64,000 bases of DNA from Larix kaempferi (lineage: Eukaryota > Streptophyta > Pinopsida > Pinales > Pinaceae): NCBI GenBank assembly GCA_027924585.1, contig BSBM01000904.1:14978501-15042500 (forward strand), written 5' to 3'. The translations under genes and the position numbers were made by a program. A model generated the notes under the pieces. It saw only the letters and a list, made by a program, of their open reading frames with translations. It did no database searches and had not been told where the DNA came from. This document shows positions 45,083-55,520 of this stretch, piece after piece. Each line of letters begins with the position of its first letter. The stretch's first letter is position 1.

Positions 45083-45835
45083 CCGAGAAGTAATGTGTTA
45101 CCTAAAATAATAATGAATTAGCCGGGGTGACTATATTGCTTGTTTGGTATTGCCCTCTTCTAGTTATACTATGTAGATAAGCTGTAACGTATTAAAGTCT
45201 TTAAAACCATCCTTTATGAGAGATTTGTTTTTGCATAACTACTAGTAAATGATTTGTTCAACATATGAACAGTGTAATTATTTAACTTGTCCTTGGTGCC
45301 ACTAATTAATGGTTATTTATGTTTTAAATACTAGTTTATATATATATATATATCAAAATTGAAATAAATTTAGAATGTTATATAATAAATTTTGATGAGA
45401 TAATTGTTTCATTTTTCTATAATTTAAAAAGAAATTTTTTATTTATCTATTCTAAATTTTAAAATATAAATACTGAAAAGATTCATTCCATTTTAACAGC
45501 AATTTTAAACTCAAATTTTTATATTATGGCATATTCAATTTACTTAGATCTTACAGCAGTTCACAGATTTTGAAAACTGATGGGTGATATTCATTTATGA
45601 TTTTAGGATCCAATTCAATATATCAAATAGAAGATTAAAATTTTTATCATTTAATTTTTTTTATAGGTACAATTTAGTAAATTTGATTTCTTTATATTTA
45701 ATAAATTTCATATAAAATGAGTTTATATTTTTTAATTATTTTTAATACTATTATTAATATTTTATTTAAAACTTAAAAATAAATTAATAATATATATTAT
45801 ACACTAAACATAACATTATAAAATTAATTTCTCGG

Positions 45836-47160
45836 ATGCGGGTGGTCTTTCGAGACAGATGGGACAGGTTCATAGCCATTCGACACCTGGCCCCGAGATC
45901 ATGCCACATTTCATGGCTGATGAGTACAGTGCGACGACAAGTCACTCAGGCATTTAAACCACCATCCTTCGACGTTGCCTTCGCCACCCTGTACACCATG
46001 ATGCAACATTCGAAGTGTGTGAAGCTTAGGCTCATGGCTCATGGCTCAAGGAACTAGGAAGCTCATTCTCCTACTAGTTCTCCCGGTCATTTATGGTCAC
46101 AGTGCTAACTCCATAGCTCTCTACACTCTCCACTCCGAGCATACTCACCCCTGCATCTACTATTCCTTGGTGACGGCTATCATGGGAAAACCCAGAGGAC
46201 CTAAGGCGAAAAACAAGAAGAATGACACTAGGCATGAGGAGATTCCCACGAGAACTGGTTATGGCCCTGAGGTCTCCATCTCTATCCGCCTGCTTCTGGA
46301 CAATTGGGAAGCAAGAATCATTGCAAAAACCATGAAAGTTGGGAACCAAGAACCAAATTGGGACCCGTATTGGCTTGTGAAAAATATGATGGGTCAGTTA
46401 ATGGAAGACATGCAGGTTAACTGGGCCTCTGCGCGCCACGACACACAATCCCTGCGAGCCTCTCTCCCCAACTGGTCTTCCACGCTTGGCACTCTAGAAA
46501 GCACGCACTGCTGGGATTCATACGCACCCACTCTGACTTTCTCTCGCGCTCCTTGTTTGGGCAGCACAACATCGAGAGCCACTTCTTCGCAATCAAACTG
46601 GATATGTTTCGAGGCGGTTGCTCTTCAGCTAGAACACACAATGGAGAGCCTACGCCAGGCAGGTAGAAATCAACAACACCCTTCCCCATACCCAGCACTC
46701 TGGGGCCTATCCTGCCTAAGAGAACTCAGAACGAGCAAGCCAGCCTTGCTCTTGTCATACCCAGGAAATTAGCTCCCCTTCCTGTCAAACTTCCAGCTCA
46801 AGACAGTCGTCATCCTAAGAATGCCACTATGACAACTGGGATAGTTGCAGTCATTCAGGGAACCAGCACTCTGTATCCTGCTAATGCCTGGAAGGACACG
46901 GCCTAGAAGGACAATGCTGAATACAACTACCCCATCATGGAGGAGACACCCTCTGCAACTGGTTAACAAGGTTTCTTTCGTGTTTTTTTGGTTTATTTTC
47001 TGTGGCCATGATCAAGCCTATCTTTTTGCCACTTCTAGCTATGAACAGGTTATTTTTTGCCACTCTATCGCCTAGATTTGTAATATTTTAATTCTCCTCA
47101 GCACTCTGGATTAACACGGTTGACATCTCTAGATAAGACCATTATAGACTGTATTTTACT
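45836..47160 (+). other. GC-rich island, block B, intact long frame
   Basis: Block B version of the island at 36057-37390. A single open frame runs from 46041 to 46772 (243 codons), including MGKPRGPKAKNKKNDTRHEE, GYGPEVSISIRLLLDNWEAR and VNWASARHDTQSLRASLPNW. The strongly basic first third suggests nucleic-acid contact. An overlapping frame carries SLFGQHNIESHFFAIKLDMF, and further on VIPRKLAPLPVKLPAQDSRH, and may be the original C-terminal part after an old frameshift. An upstream frame (45836-46057) starts RVVFRDRWDRFIAIRHLAPR. The family is not recognised; candidates are an unknown retroelement gag or a captured host segment. Confidence 0.5.
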
Positions 47161-47739
47161 CTGTATTTTTACTTTCTTAATACTACTTGCAACATTTACA
47201 AAAAAAAAATTATAAAATTAATTAAATACAACTATATTATAAAATTTTTATTTACATATAAAAAACAATCATATGAAAAAATTTACTGCTCAATATTATT
47301 AATATTTGATATAGAATTTGAGAAATATTTAAAAGCTTAGTTAATTAGGTACTTCAAAATTTTGGCTTTGTATATCATTTGTTTTATATAAATTTTTATA
47401 ACAAATTATGTAATTTATTTATTTCATTTTAATTTCAATAAATCAAAATTAGTTTAAGTGAATGTTAACCATCATCATCGTCATAAAAAAACAAACAATT
47501 TCTTCACCATATCCATTGCAATCCATCAAACTTACTTAAACACATATAAACAAATCTCAATAAATCAACAATTTATCCAAATGAACAATGGGATGTTTCT
47601 CTGAGCAATATTTTCTGGAAGTGTATCCAAAATTGCTAAATTTGTTTTCTAACCATATTAATTTTACGTTGTCTTCAAGGTTCACATTAGTTGGTCATAG
47701 AGTGGATCTAATTTTACTAATTTACATTATCCTCAGGAT

Positions 47740-47865
47740 GTAGATTAGTTGGTCATAAAGTGGGTTGCTGGTTCAAAGATTAACCTTCTGGGTTGTTGCA
47801 GGTTATAGTGGAGGTTACAGCGGCAAGTGACCAAAATCAAGAGCCATATACCGAAAAAAAAAACT
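47740..47865 (+). other. tRNA-derived SINE-like remnant (weak)
   Basis: GATGTAGATTAGTTGGTCAT resembles an RNA polymerase III A box region, and GGTTGCTGGTTCAAAGATT about 40 bases later resembles a B box (GGTTCAA). An A-rich stretch occurs at 47855-47865. A related ACATTAGTTGGTCATAGAGT lies at 47686. Tentative. Confidence 0.3.
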
Positions 47866-47926
47866 AATGTTGCACTTCAACTATTCCTGGGTCTGCTTGC
47901 CGCATATTTCAAGCATTGGAACATAC

Positions 47927-48053
47927 CTGTAATAATTTAATGACATGGCCTTTTCCGAACACTCTGTGTACCAACAGGAACTTCTGTGGATCGCCCAGCG
48001 GGAAATATGGGGTGGCCACGCAGCTCTCATAACATTTCTTGCCGTCGAGATCA
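47927..48053 (-). pseudogene. LBD: LBD first-exon fragment, inverted
   Basis: On the minus strand the frame reads CDLDGKKCYESC, keeping C-x6-C-x3-C spacing, then VATPYFPLGDPQKFLLVHR and VFGKGHVIKLLQ, followed by a GTATGT donor at 47926-47921. It is the only LBD copy on the minus strand here and the one whose GAS block looks most like typical LBD proteins (KLLQ before the intron). The N-terminal part is cut off at about 48053, beyond which the DNA is AT-rich. No second exon lies downstream on the minus strand. Confidence 0.85.
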
Positions 48054-48289
48054 CATTCATTTTATTTTTATTTTATTATCTCTTCTATATCTATTTGCAT
48101 TTTATTTTATCTTATTTTTTCATAACAATATGCAATGTAATTCACTTAGCTTTAACATACTCCATGTAACAAATATATTTTTGTTAATTCAAGTCCATTA
48201 TAATCTTAATCATAACCTTGTTTTGCCAATGTTAACAAGCATGCATGTACTAATGTACTAAAGAAAAATCCTTGATATGTTTTAATTGA

Positions 48290-48900
48290 TTGTCAAGATC
48301 ATTGGGAATCTTTGATATTAAAACAATAACATCAATGTAAACAATATGGATAATGACTATACCAACTAGATTTATGGAGAGAAAATTTTATTGTTCCAAA
48401 CAATCATCTAACTTGTCAATGTATATAACAAAAAAGGTAAAAGATAAGGGACAATCTTGCCTCACTTCTATATTACAATTAATTTTCACCAACAAGCCCT
48501 TAATGTTTCAAAATCTATGACAATGCCATTTTTATACAACCTTATAGTAGTATCTATCAACTTGAAAGGAAATTTTAGCTCTTATAATGTATTCCAAAGA
48601 TGAGTTATGGGCACAATGTCAAATGTTTTTCTAAAGTTAATGAAGCAACTTAGGAGATTGGTTTTATTATTGCCACACCTCTCCACAATGAACATAACTA
48701 TAATCCTCTAGTGTTTAATGGTAGGTCCAATGTTTAATGACATGTCCTTCACCTCTTTCTTTGTGGTTTTTTGTCCATTCAACATCTTTTCTAAAATAAT
48801 TCCATATAACTTAGTTAAAAGGGGGATTATAATAATGGTTCAATATAATTAGAAATTTTATTCTTATCCCTATTTTTAAAAATACAATGAGGTTTTGAGT
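48290..48900 (-). pseudogene. RTE-like LINE reverse transcriptase remnant
   Basis: Minus-strand translation gives CFINFRKTFDIVPITHLW, matching the conserved block with CFVDFRKAFD-type sequence in non-LTR RTs of the RTE kind, then FPFKLIDTTIRLYKNGIVID and, after stops, KIVPYLLPFLLYTLTS, corresponding to the GCPLSP-type block. Upstream fragments near 48750 (LYGIILEKMLNGQ) correspond to the fingers region. The catalytic Asp of KTFD is kept. The remnant is heavily decayed and AT-rich. Confidence 0.65.
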
Positions 48901-48999
48901 ATGGGGTTTAGGGAAACCCAACCTGATTGCCAATTGAAGAGTTTGTGAATGTGGGGGATGAGGATAGGCCCTCCATATTATAAGATTTCTCTTACTAGG

Positions 49000-50215
49000 A
49001 TATAAAAGTGCAAATGGTTCCCTCGCTTTCTATTTATATGATTATTTTTAATTCCTTTTAATTATGACTTTGAACCTATTTTTTAATCGTATTTTAAGGA
49101 CTCTAGTGTCTCTAATGAATTTTCTAGCAATCACTCTCTTTTTCATGCTAAAATTGGTCATTCTATTTTCCATTTCACATGACATCTAAATAGAGAACTT
49201 GATAATGGAAGTAGTGAGGGTTGTCCTAAAATTATTATATCTAGGTCTTAAATATATTCCTTATTTGATAGGATATTCATTGTATTGTTTGAATCTTTTA
49301 AAAAATATCAATCTTATTTTTTTCGAATATAAGTGTTTTTTTTATGATCATTAAATTTTATTGGTTTCTTGTGCATGAAAAATTTAGAATTAAGGTTAAA
49401 GGTCTATCATTTAAGTCAAAATAACCATAAGTCAATATATTGATTATTTGATTGCATATGGAGATATTAAATATCCCTTCATTTATGACATTATTACCAA
49501 TCCCATGAACACATTAAATCTTGATAACATTAGAACTTAAGTAAATTTAATTATATTTTTAAAATTAATTTTAATTTTATTTTAGAATAATTTTATCTTT
49601 AGAATTTTTAAAGTGGCTTAGCTTATAAAAGTGCAAATTTATATAATTCTTCTTTTTTCTTTTTAATTATGACTTTGAACCTATTTTTATTATCGTATTT
49701 TAAGGATTTGGGAGTTCCTAATGAATTTTCTAGCAATCATACACTCCCTTTCATGCTAAGGTTGGTTATTCTATTTTCCTTTTCACATGACAACTAAATA
49801 GAGAGCTTGTTAATGAAAGTAGAGAGAGTTGTCCTAAAATTATGATATCTAGGTCTTCAATATATTATTTATTTGATAGGATATTGAATGCATTATTTAT
49901 ATCCTTCAAAAAATAACAATGTTATTTTTGTCAAATTATGATAATTATTTTTTATGGATTTTTTCTACATGAAAAATTTAAAATTAGGGTTAAAGGTTGA
50001 TCATTAGAGTCAATCTTGTAGTTATTTAAGATGTCAAAATTTACTATTTGATTGTATATGGGGATATTAGATATCACTTCATCTATGACATTATTACTAA
50101 TCTCATGAATACATTAAATCTAGATAACTTTAGAATTTAAGTAACTTTAATTTTAATTTTAAAATTAATTATAACTTTATTTTAAAATAATTTTATCTTT
50201 ATTTTAAAATAATTT
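49000..50215. repeat. Diverged ~615-bp tandem duplication
   Basis: 49000-49613 and 49618-50215 share the same order of sequence, for example AATTATGACTTTGAACCTAT, AATGAATTTTCTAGCAATCA and GTTGTCCTAAAATTAT, at moderate divergence. Both copies start near TATAAAAGTGCAAAT. No protein similarity was recognised on either strand. Confidence 0.8.
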
Positions 50216-50269
50216 AGAAAATTTAAAAATATAAAAAATAAATAAATATACATATATATATATATATAT

Positions 50270-50443
50270 AAAGAGTAATGACAGGTTTATGTTTTTATTT
50301 TCATTAGGATTTCCATCCAACATAATGTAATGCATGCTTCTAGTTTTCACCAGTATAAAGAGTAATGACAGGTTTATGTTTTTATTTTCATTAGGATTTC
50401 CATCCAACATAATGTAATGCATGCTTCTAGTTTTCACCAGTAT
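50270..50443. repeat. 87-bp perfect tandem duplication
   Basis: An 87-base unit starting AAAGAGTAATGACAGG and ending TTTTCACCAGTAT is present twice without a difference, 50270-50356 and 50357-50443, directly after a TA run. Its perfection against the decayed surroundings indicates a recent event or an assembly effect. Confidence 0.95.
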
Positions 50444-50978
50444 TAAGAATCAAGTTGGTCTTAGGGTGGAAGTGATGAAACATCATAGGCTTTGTTATAT
50501 TTTAAATGTGTGGTTCATTATAATTAAGACTATTGGAACCCATGTTAATGATAGAGTAAATGTTTGTCCAAAGGAAATGGTTTCCTTGAAGGTAGAATTT
50601 AGCATATCAAAGTTGTAATTTTTAGTGATATTTCATAATTATAAAATTGAGGAGAAGGGTTAAGATTACCTTTTGATTTAAAAAGATTTAGTTGTGATTT
50701 TCAAACTCAAAATTTATAAGTTTAAGATAATTTTTATAGATTTTGTATTAAAAACAAAACAAGACACTTTCGTTAACAAATAAAAAAGTTTTATTAAAAA
50801 AAAAATTAAAAAATAATAAGAAAATCAAATTAATAAATTTTGGAAAAATAAATATATGAACAACATTGCTCACAAGAAATTAAATTTGTCCTCTTTTGAA
50901 GATGGCATCTCTTATACCTAAAAATAATTATACCTAAAAATATTATAACTAAAACAATTATACCTAAAAATATTATAA
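50444..50978. other. AT-rich spacer with short repeats
   Basis: No gene. At 50925-50975 ATTATACCTAAAAATATTAT is repeated, and AACTAAAACAATTATACC recurs downstream of the Penelope-like element near 52990-53040. Confidence 0.5.
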
Positions 50979-52001
50979 ATGAGGTCACCAAAGCCATTTC
51001 TTAATGGCTTGGGTTCCCCTCTCTCCCCGGTAGTTGCTAACCTATATATGGAGGCATTTGAAAAATCTGCTATTGAATCATTCCCAATAAAACCAAAATG
51101 GTGGAAGAGGTTTGTGGATTATACTAACATAAACATGCCGCATGGGAAAGAAAGTTTGAATGAGTTTCTAGGCCATCTGAACAACATATCAGATCATATC
51201 AAATTCACTATGGAGGTTGAAGAAGAAAACCAAATCCCATTCTTGGATGTACTCATCACAAAAAGAAATGGTGGTTCCCTAGGTGATTAGGTTTATAGGA
51301 AAAAGACCCATACTGATAGGTACCTACATGCAGACTCACACCATCTACCTACATAAAAGACAAGGGTGCTAAACACCATGGTAACTAGAGCTATCAAAAT
51401 CTTGGATGAAGACCACCTAGAACAAGAAATAAACCACTTAACCAATGTCTTCCAAATGAATGGATACAATAAAGATCAAATCGTGAAAGTTATCCTGAAA
51501 GCTCATAGAAGATCGTAGAAACAAAGAAAGAACATTGATGGAACCAAGATTACTCTCCCTTATATTAAAGGAACAATGGATGTTATAGCCACGATTCTTC
51601 ATAAAAGAGACATTAGGGTTGCCTTTTCTCCTCCTAACTCAGTAGTTAGAATGCTAGATTCCTCCAAAGACCCTATAGAACCATTAAAACAAAAGGGTGT
51701 CTACAGTGTTCCTTGCTCTTGTGAGATACCCTATATTGGTGAAACGAGACACTCCATCAAGGTTAGGCTCAAGGAACATTGTGCAGACATCAATCATGAT
51801 TGTCATAAAAATCCAGCATTGACCGACCACGCACACAACTCACACCACCACATACGCATTGAAGAAACAAAACTCATTGTCGGTGAGGAACATTGTAGAA
51901 GAAGGAAAATCAGGGAAGCCATAGAGATAGAGAAGGCTCCATCAAATCTAAAGAGAGACGATAGGCTTAAACTTAATGAGTGTTGGCGCCCTCTAAATTG
52001 A
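50979..52001 (+). pseudogene. Penelope-like element: RT end plus GIY-YIG nuclease
   Basis: Penelope-like elements encode a reverse transcriptase joined to a GIY-YIG endonuclease. One frame spans the whole 1023 bases with stops only at 51288, 51354 and 51516. The RT portion shows GLGSPLSPVVANLYMEAFE, RFVDYTNINMPHG, IPFLDVLITKRNGGSLGD and THTDRYLHADSHH. The nuclease shows GVYSVPCSCEIPYIGET followed by RLKEHCADI (GIY-YIG with conserved Arg and His), near 51696-51790, then a His-rich and basic tail ending at 52001. In the RT active site the second Asp is Tyr (FVDY instead of the usual VDD), which should abolish activity. The 5' part is missing. GIY-YIG Penelope elements in plants are known mainly from conifers. 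Confidence 0.9.
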
Positions 52002-52002
52002 C

Positions 52003-53047
52003 AGCTTAAAAACAATAAAACACACATAAATGAGAATAATTATTAATTGTGAATAAATAATAATTAATAGTTTTTAATCATAATTTAAAAAAAATTATAA
52101 AGTTAAAAAATTTAAATATTTTTAATAAAAACTTTTTAAAAAAAATTAATTTTTTTTTTTAAATTCTTAAAATTGATAATTTCTAGGTTAATAACTATAT
52201 ATAGTACAAACATTAATAATTATATACTCAATTTTTCTTTTAAATCTAACTTTTAAATAATTTTTAAATTAATTAATAAATAACTAATAATTAATAAAAA
52301 ATTCCTAATTAAATTATGAATAGGTTTTAATAATTTTAAAAAAATATTATTTTAATTTTTAATTTTTATAAGATAGTGTTTAGATTAACAATTATATAGT
52401 CAAAAACATTAAATAAACATTAACATTATATTATAAAGCATTAATAATTAAAAATTAAAATTAAAATAAAAAATTAGTTTTTACTTAAAAAAATTTAATT
52501 TGATATAAATTTCTAAGTTTAAACAATAATGTTAATAATAATATTAATAAGAATAAGAATAATATTTCTTAAACAATAACATAATAATAATAAGAATAAG
52601 AATAAGAATAATATTTCTTAAACAATAGTATAGGCTAATTTTCAAAAAATTTAATAAATTATAATGAAAAATAATTTTAAAAAAACTTTAAAAAAATTTC
52701 AATTTAAAAAAATAATATAATCATACATTTATTATAAAATTTTAATATAAAATTTAACAATATAATCATACATTTATTAATGAACTATTATCCATACTTG
52801 AATAAACCTGAGATGCTTCTCTCCTAATGATGAGCCCTACTATAAGGCTCCTCCTTCTTCAAACTTCCACTTCTTCAAACTTCCACTACGTAAAATCATA
52901 AACAACCTACATGATTCAAATTGAAAAAAAAAACTTTCATTTTTTCAAACTTAAATGCTAAAAAATTTGAATTGATTAATTAAAAAGATTTTAACTAAAA
53001 CAATTATACCCAAAGAAAATTGATTTTAACTAAAACAATTATACCTA
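52003..53047. other. Very AT-rich spacer
   Basis: Long A and T runs with an AATAAGAATAAGAATAAT-type repeat near 52545-52610 and TAACTAAAACAATTATACC repeated near 52990 and 53027. No gene seen. Some of this may be the 3' part of the Penelope-like element. Confidence 0.5.
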
Positions 53048-55520
53048 GAGGAAATGGCCATGTCATCAAATTACTACGGGTATGTTCCATTGCTCGGGTA
53101 ATTGAATTGGAAAATGTTGTGGTGTAAGAAAATTTTAGTAGGTGACAAAATTACATATGTATATTAATTATAGTATTTTTAAAGTTTTATGATTTTGGAG
53201 TAAAGTTTAAAACTGTTTTTAGTATTTAAAGAAATAAGTTAAAGGTTTAAAATTTAGCTACATTTAATAAAATTAGATTTTTTTTTTATAAATAACTAAT
53301 TGATTATTTTAAGTTGTTTATTTTTTTTCCAATAATCAATTAGCATTTGTGGCATTTGATCATTCTTCTCACTGTCAATTTGATAATTAAATTATGACAA
53401 AAATAAAATAAAAAAAATCTAAAAATTATATATTAATAAATGTTATATATATTAAGTTATATTTAATTGTATTTTACATGGTTTATATTTTACTATGTAT
53501 ATTTTAATTTATAAAACATTTATAATTGTATGGCTTATGTGTATAATGGTTATGTACAATATTGTTAAGAGAAATTTAGAGTTCTCTACAAGTTTTTTAG
53601 AATTTTATAGATGATCATTTAACTCAAATACATAATACTAAAGAGAGGAAAGCTTGATTGAGGTAGTGCCACATATTGTAACCTTTCTGTCACAATAATT
53701 TGATCTATTTATTTTTATAGGTTTTTGAAATACAAATAATTTGATCCATTTATTTTTATAGGTTTTTGAAATACAAATAATTTGATTTATTTATTTTGAT
53801 AGGTTTTTTTAAATACTTTGTATAATTATAAAAAAAAAACTTCTTAAAACTATTTCATCTATACATTTTTTCCATGAAAGAAATAATATTTTTAATTACC
53901 AAAAAAGAAAATCAAAATATATTTTCCAGATACTCTTTGTACAGTTAAGCAATTTGCTATAAGTCCTTGCTTTTAAGTGCTCTAAACTTTAGACCATTAC
54001 ATAATTCCAGAAAAAAATGTATTATTATTTTGCATAGGCTACTAAATTTTACAGTTCTTCATTGTCCATTACAAAATAATAACAAGAGTCCTTTCTAAGA
54101 TAATGTATTAACCCACTCATTATGCTCTCTGAAAATATGACAAATCTTGAAAGAGTTAAATGTTGGACTTCCAACTGCTTTACAGGTGCTTTAAACCCTT
54201 CAACCAGTTTACCACCAACCACTAATCTCCAAAAAGTTGTAGCTCACACACTTCTTCGTCATTGGTTAACTTGAGTAAGGTTTTCAAAGCCATACACTAA
54301 GACCTGTTATTAGAGTCATAATCATTATTTTCTTTAAATTCAATAACATGATTTGCAGAAATATAAAACATACCACTCAAACCAAATAATCTGTCAACAC
54401 CTTGGCATGCCCCATCAAAATAACACAAGTTCATCTCCTTATCAATTTTATTTCATTAACAATATGCATCTTTGGTACTCTTTCCTCCTCTTTAAAATAT
54501 TTAAACAATGCCAACACCTGAGTTGTAACCCGGAAGGAAAACACTATAATTGTCTTAAATAATGTTGACACGCTCCTTAATAGAAAATTTGGACCAAAGA
54601 TTTCCAACCTGAAGACTGTCACCTATATCTTTCCAAATTTGAGAAGAGTAAGAACAATGTATAAAAATATGCTCCATAGTTTCTTGTGTAATCTTGCACA
54701 AGATACACTAACTTGAGGCTTGAATAGTGCTTTTACACAAATTGTCTCATGTTATTACTTTCCCACAAAAACTAAGGGTGAATAGAAACTTATGATCATT
54801 ATGAGGCAAATTTAAAAAATAGAAAGTAAATAAGAGTCAACAGAAACTTATGATCATTATGAGGTAAATTTAAAAAATAAAAAGTAAATAAGAGAAATTC
54901 AATTACTTTTAATTGAAATTTTTTCCCAATTCCATGGAAAACTTTAACTATTAAATTTTACTTTCAAGAATTTTGATACATTTTAAAATTAATTAAATTA
55001 TTAAAATTAACTCAACAAAATGGTGCTTACTAAAACTTTCTCTAAACCTTTGACTAAGCTATAACGTACCTAGAGCCTATATACATCTTCATAGTCACTC
55101 CGTAGGAAGGATTTGGTTTCAATCATAAACAAGTGTGTCTCTATTTATAAGAGAATATTTACAAGGGATTGGGGCAATCACAAAGGGATGTCATACTATT
55201 TGCATGTGTGTAAAACAATAATTTGATGCTTATTTTTGTGTCCTTTTAAAATAGGTTTTACAACTATTAAATCTTTTCTTCATGATTCACTTTTCAAAAC
55301 TTACATTTAACTTTGTCTAACTCTTATCAACTATTATTTTACTTTATTAACTTTTCAAAACTTACATTATTTTACTTCGTCTAACACTTATTTGAAGGGT
55401 TTTTAACCTTAACATGAAATATTTAAAGTCAAATTTTATTTATTATAACAAACACAATCTTCTAGCGTCGCAAAGTGAGGCAATAAAGAACATGGTTTAT
55501 AAAGAAAGAAAATATTTCAA
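53048..55520 (+). pseudogene. LBD: LBD remnant: exon 1 end and exon 2 trace
   Basis: 53048-53190 matches the exon 1/intron border of the first LBD copy (GGAAATGGCCATGTCATC, then GGTATGTTCCATTGC), corresponding to GNGHVIKLLR and the donor. Intron-like sequence continues in patches (53560-53830 against 6940-7400). An exon 2 trace appears at about 55466-55515 (AAGTGAGGCAATAAAGAACA) with a broken frame. Only about 35 bases of exon 1 remain. It is the most decayed LBD copy here and has a LINE remnant in its intron. Confidence 0.7.
54080..54760 (-). pseudogene. LINE zinc-binding and RNase H remnant
   Basis: The minus strand at about 54690-54470 reads ETMEHIFIHCSYSSQIWKDI followed by GDSLQVGNLWSKFSIKERVN, the zf-RVT region at the end of plant LINE ORF2. 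Downstream pieces near 54130 (EHNEWVNTLS) resemble the end of RNase H. Many frameshifts are present. It lies within the intron of the decayed LBD copy. Confidence 0.6.

Larger units (their letters stand above)
40402..47693 (+). repeat. Segmental duplication, block B
   Basis: Collinear with block A (31968-37890). Specific to block B are a 0.4 kb insert at 40645-41030, a 1 kb segment at 42628-43600 and an intact LBD exon 1 with the complete GGGTAC element. It also lacks the block A segment 33735-34205. Block B keeps the more complete version of every shared item, so block A seems to have undergone more deletion. Confidence 0.9.

Noticed and set aside
47945-48261. Plus-strand hydrophobic frames resembling a small membrane protein
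   Set aside because: The first part is the antisense of an LBD exon and the remainder is T-rich low-complexity DNA.
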